Shown here one piece after another: positions 1 through 7,137 of a stretch of 19,232 nt of DNA; positions within the stretch are counted from its first letter, which is position 1, and every line of letters begins with the position of its first letter. Position numbers and translations under genes: made by a program. The notes under the pieces are model-generated. The model did no database searches, was not told the origin of the DNA, and saw only the letters and a list, made by a program, of their open reading frames with translations. This DNA comes from Lachnospiraceae bacterium (GTDB lineage Bacteria; Bacillota; Clostridia; Lachnospirales; Lachnospiraceae): contig VSNH01000064.1 of NCBI GenBank assembly GCA_009774215.1, forward strand, positions 1-19,232, given 5' to 3'.

Positions 1-1065
1 ATCTATGTAGGCGGCGGCGCGGTGATCTCAGAGGCTTACGAGGAAGTGAGAACCTTTGCCGGTCTGGTGGACGCTCCTGTCTGTGATACGCTGATGGGGA
101 AGGGCGTGATCGACGGCCACGGCGAGAGGTACACGGGCATGATCGGTATGCACGGCACGAAGACCTCCAATTTCGGCGTCAGCGAGTGCGACCTGCTGAT
201 CGCTCTCGGCGCACGTTTTTCAGACCGTGTGGTGGGCAACCCGAAGAAATTTGCGGAGCACGCGAAGGTGCTTCACATCGACGTGGATGCGGCAGAGATC
301 AACAAAAATATTAAGACCGACGTTTCTCTTGTGGGCGATTTAAAGGAAGTGCTCACGAAGCTGAACGGGAAACTCTCTAAACAGGAACATGGGGAGTGGA
401 TGGCACATATTGCGGAGCTGAAAAAGAAATATCCGCTGAACTATGACGAGAGCGTGCTCTCCTGCCCCTATATTATGGAAGAGATCGACCGAGTGACCGG
501 CGGCAACGCCATCATAACTACGGACGTGGGACAGCATCAGATGTGGGCGGCACAGTATTACAAGTATTCCAGCCCCCGCACCCTGCTTACTTCCGGAGGA
601 CTCGGCACTATGGGCTACGGCCTGGGAGCCTGCATCGGGGCAAAGATGGGGCGGCCTGACAAAATCTGTATCAATATCGCGGGCGACGGGTGTTTCCGCA
701 TGAACATGAACGAACTGGCCACGGCAAGCCGCTACAACATACCGATCATTCAGGTAGTGATCAACAACCATGTGTTGGGCATGGTCAGACAGTGGCAGAC
801 TCTGTTTTATGGGAAACGTTATTCTCAGACGGTTCTGGATGACGGCGTGGATTTCTGCAAGGTCGCGGAAGGGCTTGGCTGTGAGGCGATCCTTGTGATG
901 AAGAAGGAGGAGGTGGCTCCTGCGGTCGAAAAAGCCATCGCATTAAAGAAACCTGTGTTATTGAACTGCGTGATACCGGAGGATGATAAGGTATTTCCCA
1001 TGGTGCCTGCGGGCGCGCCCATCAGCGAAGCTTTTGACGCGGGAGATCTCAAAGAGGAAAAGTAG
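1..1065 (+). CDS. ilvB: Acetolactate synthase large subunit, C-terminal part (5' end outside window)
   Basis: This is the catalytic subunit that joins two pyruvates, or pyruvate and 2-oxobutyrate, in the first common step of branched-chain amino acid synthesis. It uses thiamine diphosphate and Mg2+. The frame is open from base 1 (IYVGGGAVISEAYEEV), so the GTG at 22 is internal and the gene starts upstream of the window. About 354 residues are visible: most of the central FAD-type domain (GARFSDRV) and the whole C-terminal ThDP domain. The latter carries the GDG...NN cofactor motif (GDGCFRMN, then VINNHVLGMVRQWQ) and the family motif QHQMWAAQYY. The C-terminus (VPAGAPISE) is intact. The next gene starts 21 bases after the stop with no terminator between, so co-transcription is possible. 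Whether an ilvN regulatory subunit lies upstream cannot be seen. Confidence 0.95.
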   Translation: MYVGGGAVISEAYEEVRTFAGLVDAPVCDTLMGKGVIDGHGERYTGMIGMHGTKTSNFGVSECDLLIALGARFSDRVVGNPKKFAEHAKVLHIDVDAAEINKNIKTDVSLVGDLKEVLTKLNGKLSKQEHGEWMAHIAELKKKYPLNYDESVLSCPYIMEEIDRVTGGNAIITTDVGQHQMWAAQYYKYSSPRTLLTSGGLGTMGYGLGACIGAKMGRPDKICINIAGDGCFRMNMNELATASRYNIPIIQVVINNHVLGMVRQWQTLFYGKRYSQTVLDDGVDFCKVAEGLGCEAILVMKKEEVAPAVEKAIALKKPVLLNCVIPEDDKVFPMVPAGAPISEAFDAGDLKEEK

Positions 1066-1086
1066 TTCTGATATGAAGGTCGGCTT

Positions 1087-2484
1087 ATGAAGAGATTACT
1101 AAAGCATTTGGCGGTCATCCTGGGCGTCGTCACAGTCAGTCTGATGGCGACTTATCTGGGACTGGCCGTGTATTACCACAACGCGTTTACCTATGGGACA
1201 TGGATAAACGGAATCTATTGTACCGGCAGGAGCATTCAGGAGGTAAACGATGAGCTGGTAAAAGATTTCACATACGAAGGCGTCACCGTGGAGGATAAAG
1301 ACGGCAGCACTTATGTGATATCCGCGGAGGAGATTTCCTATCAGTTTGATTTTAAAAAAGCACTCGAGATTTATCAGAAGCGACAGAATCCGTGGATGTG
1401 GATTGAAAGTCTGGTGGGAGGACATAAGGTAGAACTTGCGCCGGTGGTGTCCTACGACCGAAAGGCCTTTGACGCCTGCTTTGCGGCCCTTCCCTTCTGT
1501 CAGGAGGAACGGGCAGACCGGGAGCGCAGGGTAGAGATCGTCCGCACACCGAAGGGCTATGAGCTGGTGAACGAGCGGACGGATGTACTTTTTACCGAGC
1601 AGGCAAAAGGAGCGGTTCTTGCCGCCATCGAGGCGTCCGAGAGAGAGGTGTCCCTGAGAGATGCCAATTGTTATCATGACCTGGAGCTGACGGCGCAGAT
1701 GCGGGAGACGCTGGAACTCTGGGAAAAGCTGGAAGATTTTCAGGACTGCGGCATTGTCTATCGGATGGGGGAGGAGGAAATCCCCGTGGATGCGTCCGTC
1801 GTCTGCGACTGGATAGCACTTGATGATAACGGGCGTTTTTTATTAGATGAAGCGGGGGAATTCCGGCTGAAGGAACATGCGATAGAAGAATTTGTGGAAA
1901 ATTTGGCGGCAAAGTATGATACCGTGGGGGCCAGCAGGCAGTTCCTTTCCACCAGAGGGGATGTGGTGACGGTGGAGGGCGGTCTTTACGGCAACAAGAT
2001 AGACAGGGAGGCGGAGACGGCCTACCTGACGGAAGCCTTTTATGGGAAAAAGAGAGAGGTGCATGAGCCTGTCTACATGCAGGAGGCTTGGAAGAAGGGC
2101 AGCGAGGATATCGGCGCTACCTACATAGAGGTGGACATGACCGAGCAGAAGATGTACTATTACGTGGACGGTGTTTTGACGATAGATACGCCCATCGTTA
2201 CGGGAAACACATCACGCAGGATGGGGACGCCCTCTGGGGTCAATTTTGTGTACGCGAAGCAGAAAAACCGCATTTTGAGGGGCCCGAACTATGCTTCCCA
2301 CGTGGACTTCTGGATGCCTGTAAAGGGGAACATCGGTATCCACGACGCGGCGTGGCGGGGAAAGTTCGGCGGTACGATCTACCAGACAAACGGTTCCCAC
2401 GGCTGTATCAACACCCCTCGCGCGGCGATGGAACAGCTTTTCGACATGGCCGAAGTGGGGACACCGGTCGTCATGTTTTATTAG
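1087..2484 (+). CDS. Membrane-anchored L,D-transpeptidase (YkuD domain)
   Basis: A 465-residue cell-wall cross-linking enzyme that would form 3-3 links between peptidoglycan stem peptides outside the membrane. Residues about 5-28 form one N-terminal membrane segment after a KRLLKH positive start. The middle (about 50-340) resembles the putative peptidoglycan-binding region common in Clostridial L,D-transpeptidases. The YkuD domain covers about 345-465 and contains the catalytic signature SHGCINTP with H438 and Cys440, preceded by the conserved GIHDAAW histidine H419. ATG 1087 is chosen because GAAGGT lies just upstream; the ATG at 1073 runs straight into a stop. Some enzymes of this family mediate beta-lactam-insensitive cross-linking, but that cannot be judged here. 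Confidence 0.9.
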   Translation: MKRLLKHLAVILGVVTVSLMATYLGLAVYYHNAFTYGTWINGIYCTGRSIQEVNDELVKDFTYEGVTVEDKDGSTYVISAEEISYQFDFKKALEIYQKRQNPWMWIESLVGGHKVELAPVVSYDRKAFDACFAALPFCQEERADRERRVEIVRTPKGYELVNERTDVLFTEQAKGAVLAAIEASEREVSLRDANCYHDLELTAQMRETLELWEKLEDFQDCGIVYRMGEEEIPVDASVVCDWIALDDNGRFLLDEAGEFRLKEHAIEEFVENLAAKYDTVGASRQFLSTRGDVVTVEGGLYGNKIDREAETAYLTEAFYGKKREVHEPVYMQEAWKKGSEDIGATYIEVDMTEQKMYYYVDGVLTIDTPIVTGNTSRRMGTPSGVNFVYAKQKNRILRGPNYASHVDFWMPVKGNIGIHDAAWRGKFGGTIYQTNGSHGCINTPRAAMEQLFDMAEVGTPVVMFY

Positions 2485-2562
2485 CGGCGCAGGCAGAGCG
2501 AATTTTACAGGCAAATCGTGCTGGCACGAAGTTGACGGGAAATGAATTGTTTAACAAAGTAA

Positions 2563-2591
2563 TTGACTAAAGTGTCCGAAGGGCGTAAAAT
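2563..2591 (+). promoter_or_regulatory. Probable sigma-A promoter of serC
   Basis: TTGACT at 2563-2568 and TAAAAT at 2586-2591 are separated by exactly 17 bp, close to the TTGACA/TATAAT consensus. The site is about 50 bp upstream of the serC start in the 157-bp gap after the transpeptidase gene. No T-box or other riboswitch is evident in the short leader. Confidence 0.6.
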
Positions 2592-2641
2592 AAGTTTTGG
2601 TTTTTGTAAACGGAGACGAATGAGGACGGGAGGAGAGAAAA

Positions 2642-3724
2642 GTGTCCAGAGTGTATAATTTTTCAGCGGGTCCCGCAGTTTTGCCGGAAGAGGTGTTAAA
2701 AGAGGCTGCGGAGGAGATGCTTGACTACAAGGGATCGGGAATGTCGGTCATGGAAATGAGCCATCGGTCGAAGGTGTACGACACGATTATCAAGGAGGCG
2801 GAGGCGGATCTGCGTGCGCTTCTGAACATTCCTGACAATTATAAGGTACTGTTTTTACAGGGCGGCGCGAGCCTTTTGTTTGCGTCGGTTCCCATGAATC
2901 TGATGAAGAACCGCAAGGCGGGCTATATCCTGACGGGACAGTGGGCGAAAAAGGCTTTTGCGGAGGCGAAGATTTACGGGGAGGCCGTGGAGCTGGCGTC
3001 CTCTGCAGACGAGACATTCTCCTATATTCCGGATTGTTCCGATCTTCCCATAACAGATGATATGGATTATGTCTATATCTGCGAGAACAATACGATCTAC
3101 GGAACCAAGTATCATACCCTGCCGAACACGAAGGGCAAAATTCTTGTTTCCGATGTGTCCTCCTGCTTCCTGTCGGAGCCTATGGATGTGACAAAGTATG
3201 GTCTGATTTACGCGGGCGTGCAGAAGAATGTAGGGCCTGCGGGCACACAGGTTGTCATTATCAGGGAAGACCTTCTGACGGATGAGGTGCTCCCCGGTAC
3301 GCCCACCATGATGAAATTCAAGGTACACGCGGACAATGACTCCCTGTACAATACGCCTCCCTGCTACGGCATCTATATCTGCGGTAAGGTGTTCAAGTGG
3401 CTTCTGAAAAACGGCGGCCTTGAGGCGATGAAGGCGTTAAACGAGAAGAAGGCGAAAATCCTCTATGATTTCCTCGACGAGAGCAGGCTTTTCAAGGGCA
3501 CGGTCAGAAAAGAGGACCGCTCTCTTATGAATGTACCTTTTGTGACGGGCAATGAGGAGACGGACGCGAAATTTATCAAAGAGGCGACGGCAGCCGGGTT
3601 CGTGAATCTGAAGGGACACAGAACCGTGGGCGGTATGCGCGCAAGCATTTACAATGCGATGCCTGTGGAGGGCGTGGAGAAGCTGGTAGCGTTTATGAAA
3701 CAGTTTGAGAGCGAAAACGCTTGA
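2642..3724 (+). CDS. serC: Phosphoserine aminotransferase
   Basis: A 360-residue PLP enzyme that converts 3-phosphohydroxypyruvate and glutamate to O-phosphoserine and 2-oxoglutarate, the second step of serine synthesis. It begins with the typical YNFSAGPAVLPEEVL and has the early motif GMSVMEMSHRS. The PLP-binding lysine is K195 in the AGVQKNVGPAG motif, and the C-terminus contains GGMRASIYNAMP. The length matches the family. The start is GTG 2642, set by GGGAGGAG six bases upstream. serA follows after 57 bases with no terminator, so the two are very probably one transcript. It is cytosolic. No odd features were seen. Confidence 0.95.
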   Translation: MSRVYNFSAGPAVLPEEVLKEAAEEMLDYKGSGMSVMEMSHRSKVYDTIIKEAEADLRALLNIPDNYKVLFLQGGASLLFASVPMNLMKNRKAGYILTGQWAKKAFAEAKIYGEAVELASSADETFSYIPDCSDLPITDDMDYVYICENNTIYGTKYHTLPNTKGKILVSDVSSCFLSEPMDVTKYGLIYAGVQKNVGPAGTQVVIIREDLLTDEVLPGTPTMMKFKVHADNDSLYNTPPCYGIYICGKVFKWLLKNGGLEAMKALNEKKAKILYDFLDESRLFKGTVRKEDRSLMNVPFVTGNEETDAKFIKEATAAGFVNLKGHRTVGGMRASIYNAMPVEGVEKLVAFMKQFESENA

Positions 3725-3781
3725 GTGACATATATAAATAGCGAGCGTGATGTAATTAACAAGTAAAGGAAGGCTGTACAA

Positions 3782-4945
3782 ATGTTTAAATATCATTGTC
3801 TAAATCCCATCGCGCAGGTGGGGCTGGAGAAATTCAGCGAACAGTATGTGAAGACGGAAAACATGGAGGAGGCTGACGGCATTCTGGTCAGAAGCGCAGC
3901 CATGCACGATATGGAGCTGCCTGCCGGGCTTCTCGCCATCGCCCGCGCGGGTGCGGGAGTCAATAACATTCCGCTGGACAAATGTGCGGAGAAGGGCATC
4001 GTGGTGTTCAACACGCCCGGCGCCAACGCGAACGGTGTGAAAGAGCTGGTGATCGCCGGAATGCTCCTCGCTTCCCGTGACGTTGTAGGCGGCATCGAGT
4101 GGGTGAAGGAGAACCAGGCGGATGAGAACGTGGGCAAGAACGCGGAGAAGGCCAAGAAGAATTTTGCGGGTACGGAGATCGAGGGCAAGAAGCTTGGTAT
4201 CATCGGGCTGGGCGCCATCGGCGTCAGGGTGGCCAATGTAGCGAAGCACCTTGGCATGGAGGTTTACGGCTATGACCCCTACGTTTCCGTGGATGCGGCG
4301 TGGAATTTAAGCCGCGACGTGAAGCATGTGATTCATGTGGAGGATATCTATCAGGAGTGCGATATCATCACGATCCATGTCCCATTGATGGATGCGACGA
4401 AAGGTATGATTAATAAAGAGGCGCTCGACCAGATGAAGGACGGCGTGATTCTTCTGAACTTTGCGAGGGATCTTCTTGTAGATGAAAAAGCGGTTTTGGA
4501 GAGCATTCAGGCCGGCAAGGTGAGAAAGTATGTGTCTGATTTCCCGAATGCCACCACAGCGGGGCAGGAAGGCTGTATCGTGATTCCGCATCTCGGCGCG
4601 TCCACGGAAGAGTCCGAGGACAATTGTGCGGTGATGGCTGTGAAGCAGATGAAGGATTATCTGGAGAACGGCAATATTGCCAACAGTGTAAACTATCCGA
4701 AGTGCGATATGGGAATCTGCGAACAGGCAGGCCGGGTAGCGATTTTCCATAAGAATATCGCCAACATGATTACCAAGTTTACCGCCTGCTTTGGTGACAA
4801 CAACATAAATATTTCCGACATGATGAACAAGTCGAGGGGAGAAGTGGCTTACACCATGCTGGATATTGAACAGCCCGCCTCGGAAGAGATTATCGAGAAA
4901 CTCCAGTCTATCGACGGCGTGTTCAGGGTAAGAGTGGTGAAGTAG
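3782..4945 (+). CDS. serA: D-3-phosphoglycerate dehydrogenase with C-terminal ACT domain
   Basis: A 387-residue NAD-dependent enzyme that oxidises 3-phosphoglycerate to 3-phosphohydroxypyruvate, feeding SerC encoded just upstream. The nucleotide-binding Rossmann motif GLGAIG is at residues 142-147. The substrate and catalytic Arg is R229 (NFARDLLVDE), and the catalytic His is H270 (IPHLGAS). A short ACT domain occupies about 318-387, suggesting allosteric control by an amino acid, probably serine. The position that holds the dyad Glu in E. coli SerA (FPTEP) reads FPNAT here, so the usual Glu appears replaced by Ala257. The start is supported by AAAGGAAGG eight bases upstream. The short single-ACT form is typical of Clostridia and lacks the intervening domain of long SerA proteins. 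Confidence 0.93.
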   Translation: MFKYHCLNPIAQVGLEKFSEQYVKTENMEEADGILVRSAAMHDMELPAGLLAIARAGAGVNNIPLDKCAEKGIVVFNTPGANANGVKELVIAGMLLASRDVVGGIEWVKENQADENVGKNAEKAKKNFAGTEIEGKKLGIIGLGAIGVRVANVAKHLGMEVYGYDPYVSVDAAWNLSRDVKHVIHVEDIYQECDIITIHVPLMDATKGMINKEALDQMKDGVILLNFARDLLVDEKAVLESIQAGKVRKYVSDFPNATTAGQEGCIVIPHLGASTEESEDNCAVMAVKQMKDYLENGNIANSVNYPKCDMGICEQAGRVAIFHKNIANMITKFTACFGDNNINISDMMNKSRGEVAYTMLDIEQPASEEIIEKLQSIDGVFRVRVVK

Positions 4946-5023
4946 AACAGGTTAAACCGATATTTCTGTCGGATATGTTGTCGGGCGATGTAGAATGTAA
5001 GCGGAACCCAAGTGAATATCAAA

Positions 5024-5060
5024 AGGGCTTGCCATAAGATACGGCAGGCCCTCATTTTAT
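5024..5060. terminator. Bidirectional intrinsic terminator between serA and the small minus-strand gene
   Basis: AGGGCTTGCC (5024-5033) pairs with GGCAGGCCCT (5043-5052) over ten positions with one G-T wobble and a 9-nt loop. CATTTTAT follows on the plus strand, and on the minus strand the stem is followed by TTTTGATATT. It can end serA transcripts rightward and the 5212-5502 gene leftward. Confidence 0.7.
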
Positions 5061-5197
5061 GCGCAGCCCCATGCAGAGCGAGTATGCCGCTAAAGCGGCG
5101 CATGGGGCGCTTTAGCGGCGAGTAGGGAAGGATAGCGCTTCCCTGTTCGAATGCACAGGCCCGCATATGGAAGTTTGCCGTTTCACAGCATGCGGGC
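5061..5197. repeat. GC-rich cluster of nested inverted repeats
   Basis: The gap between serA and the small gene holds several palindromes. A perfect 12-bp inverted repeat, GCCGCTAAAGCG (5086-5097) with CGCTTTAGCGGC (5108-5119), encloses and overlaps GCCCCATGC (5066-5074) with GCATGGGGC (5100-5108). GGGAAG/CTTCCC lies at 5125-5130 and 5138-5143, and GCCCGCAT/ATGCGGGC at 5159-5166 and 5190-5197. None has a T tract, so these are not simple terminators. They may be an interspersed palindromic repeat of the genome or structured 3' RNA of either convergent gene. Confidence 0.55.
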
Positions 5198-5211
5198 TGC
5201 GCGGCGCTTGG

Positions 5212-5502
5212 TCAGTTCAGCCGGTTGGCGATGGAAGAAAAGTCGGCGTTCTCCTCGTCCTCCAGCGTCGCCTGCAGTTTTTTGTCGGCTTCCACGGCGG
5301 CTTCACTGGCCAGATCCATATAGAGGATGAAGATATCCTCCACTGTTTTCCCGGTCTCGTCGGCAATTTCCTGCATCACAGGCTTTAAGGCTTCTAATTG
5401 AAATGAAATTCTGGTCTTCTGGGGATCGATGTCCGCAAGGGCATTTTCCGCGTAAGCGTTGATCCGATCCAAAATTTTCTGTTCTTCGCTGGTCATGTGC
5501 AT
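5212..5502 (-). CDS. Small acidic helical protein of unknown function
   Basis: I do not recognise this 96-residue protein. It is rich in Glu, Asp, Ala and Lys, with no membrane segment, signal peptide or cysteine, and is predicted by eye to be mostly helical with a disordered acidic end (LEDEENADFSSIANRLN). It is likely cytosolic. It is probably real because a strong AAAGGAAAGGAAG purine tract precedes two closely spaced start codons, ATG 5502 and ATG 5496, and the sequence has normal protein composition with no better frame. The second ATG (MTSEEQKILDRI) has the better spacing to the GGAAG. It is convergent with serA and divergent from the DUF1015 gene. No function can be assigned. Confidence 0.7.
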   Translation of the reverse strand: MHMTSEEQKILDRINAYAENALADIDPQKTRISFQLEALKPVMQEIADETGKTVEDIFILYMDLASEAAVEADKKLQATLEDEENADFSSIANRLN

Positions 5503-5537
5503 CTTCCTTTCCTTTTATATGCTGCTTTCATTTTTTT

Positions 5538-5657
5538 AGCAGTGCATACTCGAAAAGCCTGCGGCTTTTCCCGTTTGCGGGCTTCGCCCTATCAAATACG
5601 TCACAGGCAGCTCCGCCTGCAAGCAGTCGGTCTGCTTCTGCCATATTTGGCACTGCT
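5538..5657. repeat. 120-bp multi-hairpin element bounded by an 8-bp inverted repeat
   Basis: AGCAGTGC (5538-5545) and GCACTGCT (5650-5657) form an outer stem. Inside are four hairpins: GAAAAGCC-TGC-GGCTTTTC (5552-5570, perfect 8 bp), GGGC-TTC-GCCC (5579-5589), CAGGC-N6-GCCTG (5604-5619), and AAGCAG-N5-CTGCTT (5621-5637). No open frame or T tract explains it. It lies in the divergent gap between the small minus-strand gene and the DUF1015 gene, just upstream of the latter's promoter. It may be a palindromic interspersed repeat, such as a MITE or REP-like unit, or a structured RNA. Confidence 0.6.
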
Positions 5658-5685
5658 CATGCCTATCAATAATATCACAATTCCC

Positions 5686-5714
5686 TTGTGGTAGCCAGCG
5701 TTATTTGTTAGAAT
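5686..5714 (+). promoter_or_regulatory. Possible promoter of the DUF1015 gene
   Basis: TTGTGG (5686-5691) and TAGAAT (5709-5714) are separated by 17 bp and lie about 43 bp before the start codon at 5757, just after the multi-hairpin element. Each hexamer departs from consensus (four and five of six positions match). Confidence 0.4.
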
Positions 5715-5756
5715 GTAATCATACGTTTACAGAATATAGAAAAAAGGGAGAGACAG

Positions 5757-7043
5757 ATGGCAGATATCATTCCGTTTCGGGCGGTCAGGCCCAGGGCAGA
5801 TTTGGCGGACAGAATCGCGGCGCTGCCTTACGATGTTTACAATAGAAACGAGGCCAGAGAGGCCGTGCGGGGAGATGATTACACGTTTCTCCGGATAGAC
5901 AGGCCGGAGACGCAGTTCCCGGAAGGGTATGACATGTATGCACCGGAGGTTTATGAGAAAGCGCGGGAAATGCTCGAACAGATGATAGAGGACGGGCTTT
6001 TGGTGCAGGAGGAAAAAGAGGCGTATTACGTCTATGAGCTGGTGATGAACGGCAGATCCCAGGTGGGAATCGGCGCATGCGCTTCCGTGGACGATTACGA
6101 TGCGCAGGTGATAAAGAAACACGAGAACACCCGGGCAGATAAGGAGGCTGACCGCATCAGGCATGTGGATGTGTGCAGTGCCCAGACCGGTCCGATCTTT
6201 CTTGCCTACCGCAAAAGAGAGGAGATTGAGCGGGAGGTCAGGCAGGCCATGGAGGGCGACCCTGTCTACGATTTTACGGCGGCGGACGGTGTCACCCACA
6301 GACTTTGGGTGATCGACAGAGCGGAGGCTGTAGAGCGGATCAGAGACGCTTTCCGGCGGGTGGAGTCCGTCTATATTGCGGACGGCCATCACAGATGCGC
6401 GTCGGCGGTGCGGGTTTCTAAGAAAAGAAGGGCTGCGTTTCCCGATTATACGGGGAAAGAGGAATTTAATTATTTCCTGTCGGTTCTGTTTCCGGACGAC
6501 CAGCTTATGATTATGGATTATAACCGGGTGGTGAAGCCGGGAGCAGATTTCGACGAGAGCGGTTTGATAGATCAGGTGAAAGCCGCCTTTACACTGGAAA
6601 AAATGGGGAAAGAATCGTATAAGCCGCAGAAAAAGGGTGAGATCGGCATGTACTATCGGGACGACTGGTATCGTCTCACTATAAATAGCAGGCGTTATAC
6701 AGGGGATCCGGTGGAGGATCTGGATGTGGCAATTTTACAGAGAGAACTGCTGGAGCCGGTGTTTGGTATTGCGGATCCAAAGGTGGATGAGCGGATTGAT
6801 TTTGTGGGCGGGATCAGAGGGCTTGCGGAGCTGGAGCGGAGAGTACATACGGATGCGACGGTTGCCTTTGCCATGTTTCCCACAGATATCCATGAGCTGT
6901 TTGCCGTGTCGGATGCGGGAAAGCTGATGCCTCCGAAATCTACCTGGTTTGAGCCGAAGCTTCGGAGCGGTCTTCTGATTCACTGCATTGAGGAGCCGGG
7001 CGAGGGTACGACGGGTGAGCAGGCAGACGGCATGAGGGGCTAA
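5757..7043 (+). CDS. DUF1015 (COG4198) family protein, function unknown
   Basis: A 428-residue cytosolic protein beginning MADIIPFRAVRP and PYDVYNRNEA, the signature of the uncharacterised DUF1015 family, at about full family length. Conserved blocks visible are HENTRADKEADR (residues 122-133) and ADGHHRCASA (208-217). A DGHHR-type motif resembles the nucleotide-binding GxHR and DGHxR boxes of the ParB/sulfiredoxin superfamily, which includes the serine kinases SerK and SbnI. DUF1015 members have sometimes been labelled ParB-like in databases. ATG 5757 has GGGAG six bases upstream. The gene lies on the same strand as serC and serA, separated from them by one small opposite-strand gene. A role in phosphoserine or serine metabolism is an inference only. 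The C-terminal 12 residues are Gly/Glu-rich and probably loose. Confidence 0.85.
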   Translation: MADIIPFRAVRPRADLADRIAALPYDVYNRNEAREAVRGDDYTFLRIDRPETQFPEGYDMYAPEVYEKAREMLEQMIEDGLLVQEEKEAYYVYELVMNGRSQVGIGACASVDDYDAQVIKKHENTRADKEADRIRHVDVCSAQTGPIFLAYRKREEIEREVRQAMEGDPVYDFTAADGVTHRLWVIDRAEAVERIRDAFRRVESVYIADGHHRCASAVRVSKKRRAAFPDYTGKEEFNYFLSVLFPDDQLMIMDYNRVVKPGADFDESGLIDQVKAAFTLEKMGKESYKPQKKGEIGMYYRDDWYRLTINSRRYTGDPVEDLDVAILQRELLEPVFGIADPKVDERIDFVGGIRGLAELERRVHTDATVAFAMFPTDIHELFAVSDAGKLMPPKSTWFEPKLRSGLLIHCIEEPGEGTTGEQADGMRG

Positions 7044-7078
7044 AACAAATATTTGTGCAGTGCAAGTCTAAGTAGTAT

Positions 7079-7107
7079 TTGCTGTGACTGTGGAAATAGA
7101 TTAAATA
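7079..7107 (+). promoter_or_regulatory. Weak candidate promoter of glgB
   Basis: TTGCTG (7079-7084) and TAAATA (7102-7107) have 17-bp spacing in the 94-bp gap before glgB. Both hexamers match at about four of six positions. A perfect 12-bp palindrome, ACAAATATTTGT, lies upstream at 7045-7056 and could be an operator. No terminator follows the DUF1015 gene, so readthrough is equally possible. Confidence 0.3.
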
Positions 7108-7137
7108 TGAAATTTCAGAAAGGCAGGGTGGCTGCGG

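Noticed and set aside
2505..2530. CGTGC-TG-GCACG as a terminator after the transpeptidase gene
   Set aside because: The loop would be two bases and no T tract follows.
2088..2570. Overlapping plus-strand frame within the L,D-transpeptidase gene
   Set aside because: It runs through the catalytic YkuD domain in another frame, is Arg/Gly-rich and has no domain pattern.
2485..2641. T-box or other riboswitch upstream of serC
   Set aside because: No T-box consensus (TGGNACCGCG-like) or antiterminator/terminator pair is present, and the leader after the promoter is short.
5727..6392. Open frame of 221 codons antisense to the DUF1015 gene
   Set aside because: It mirrors conserved DUF1015 codons, has atypical His/Arg/Leu composition and no start signal.
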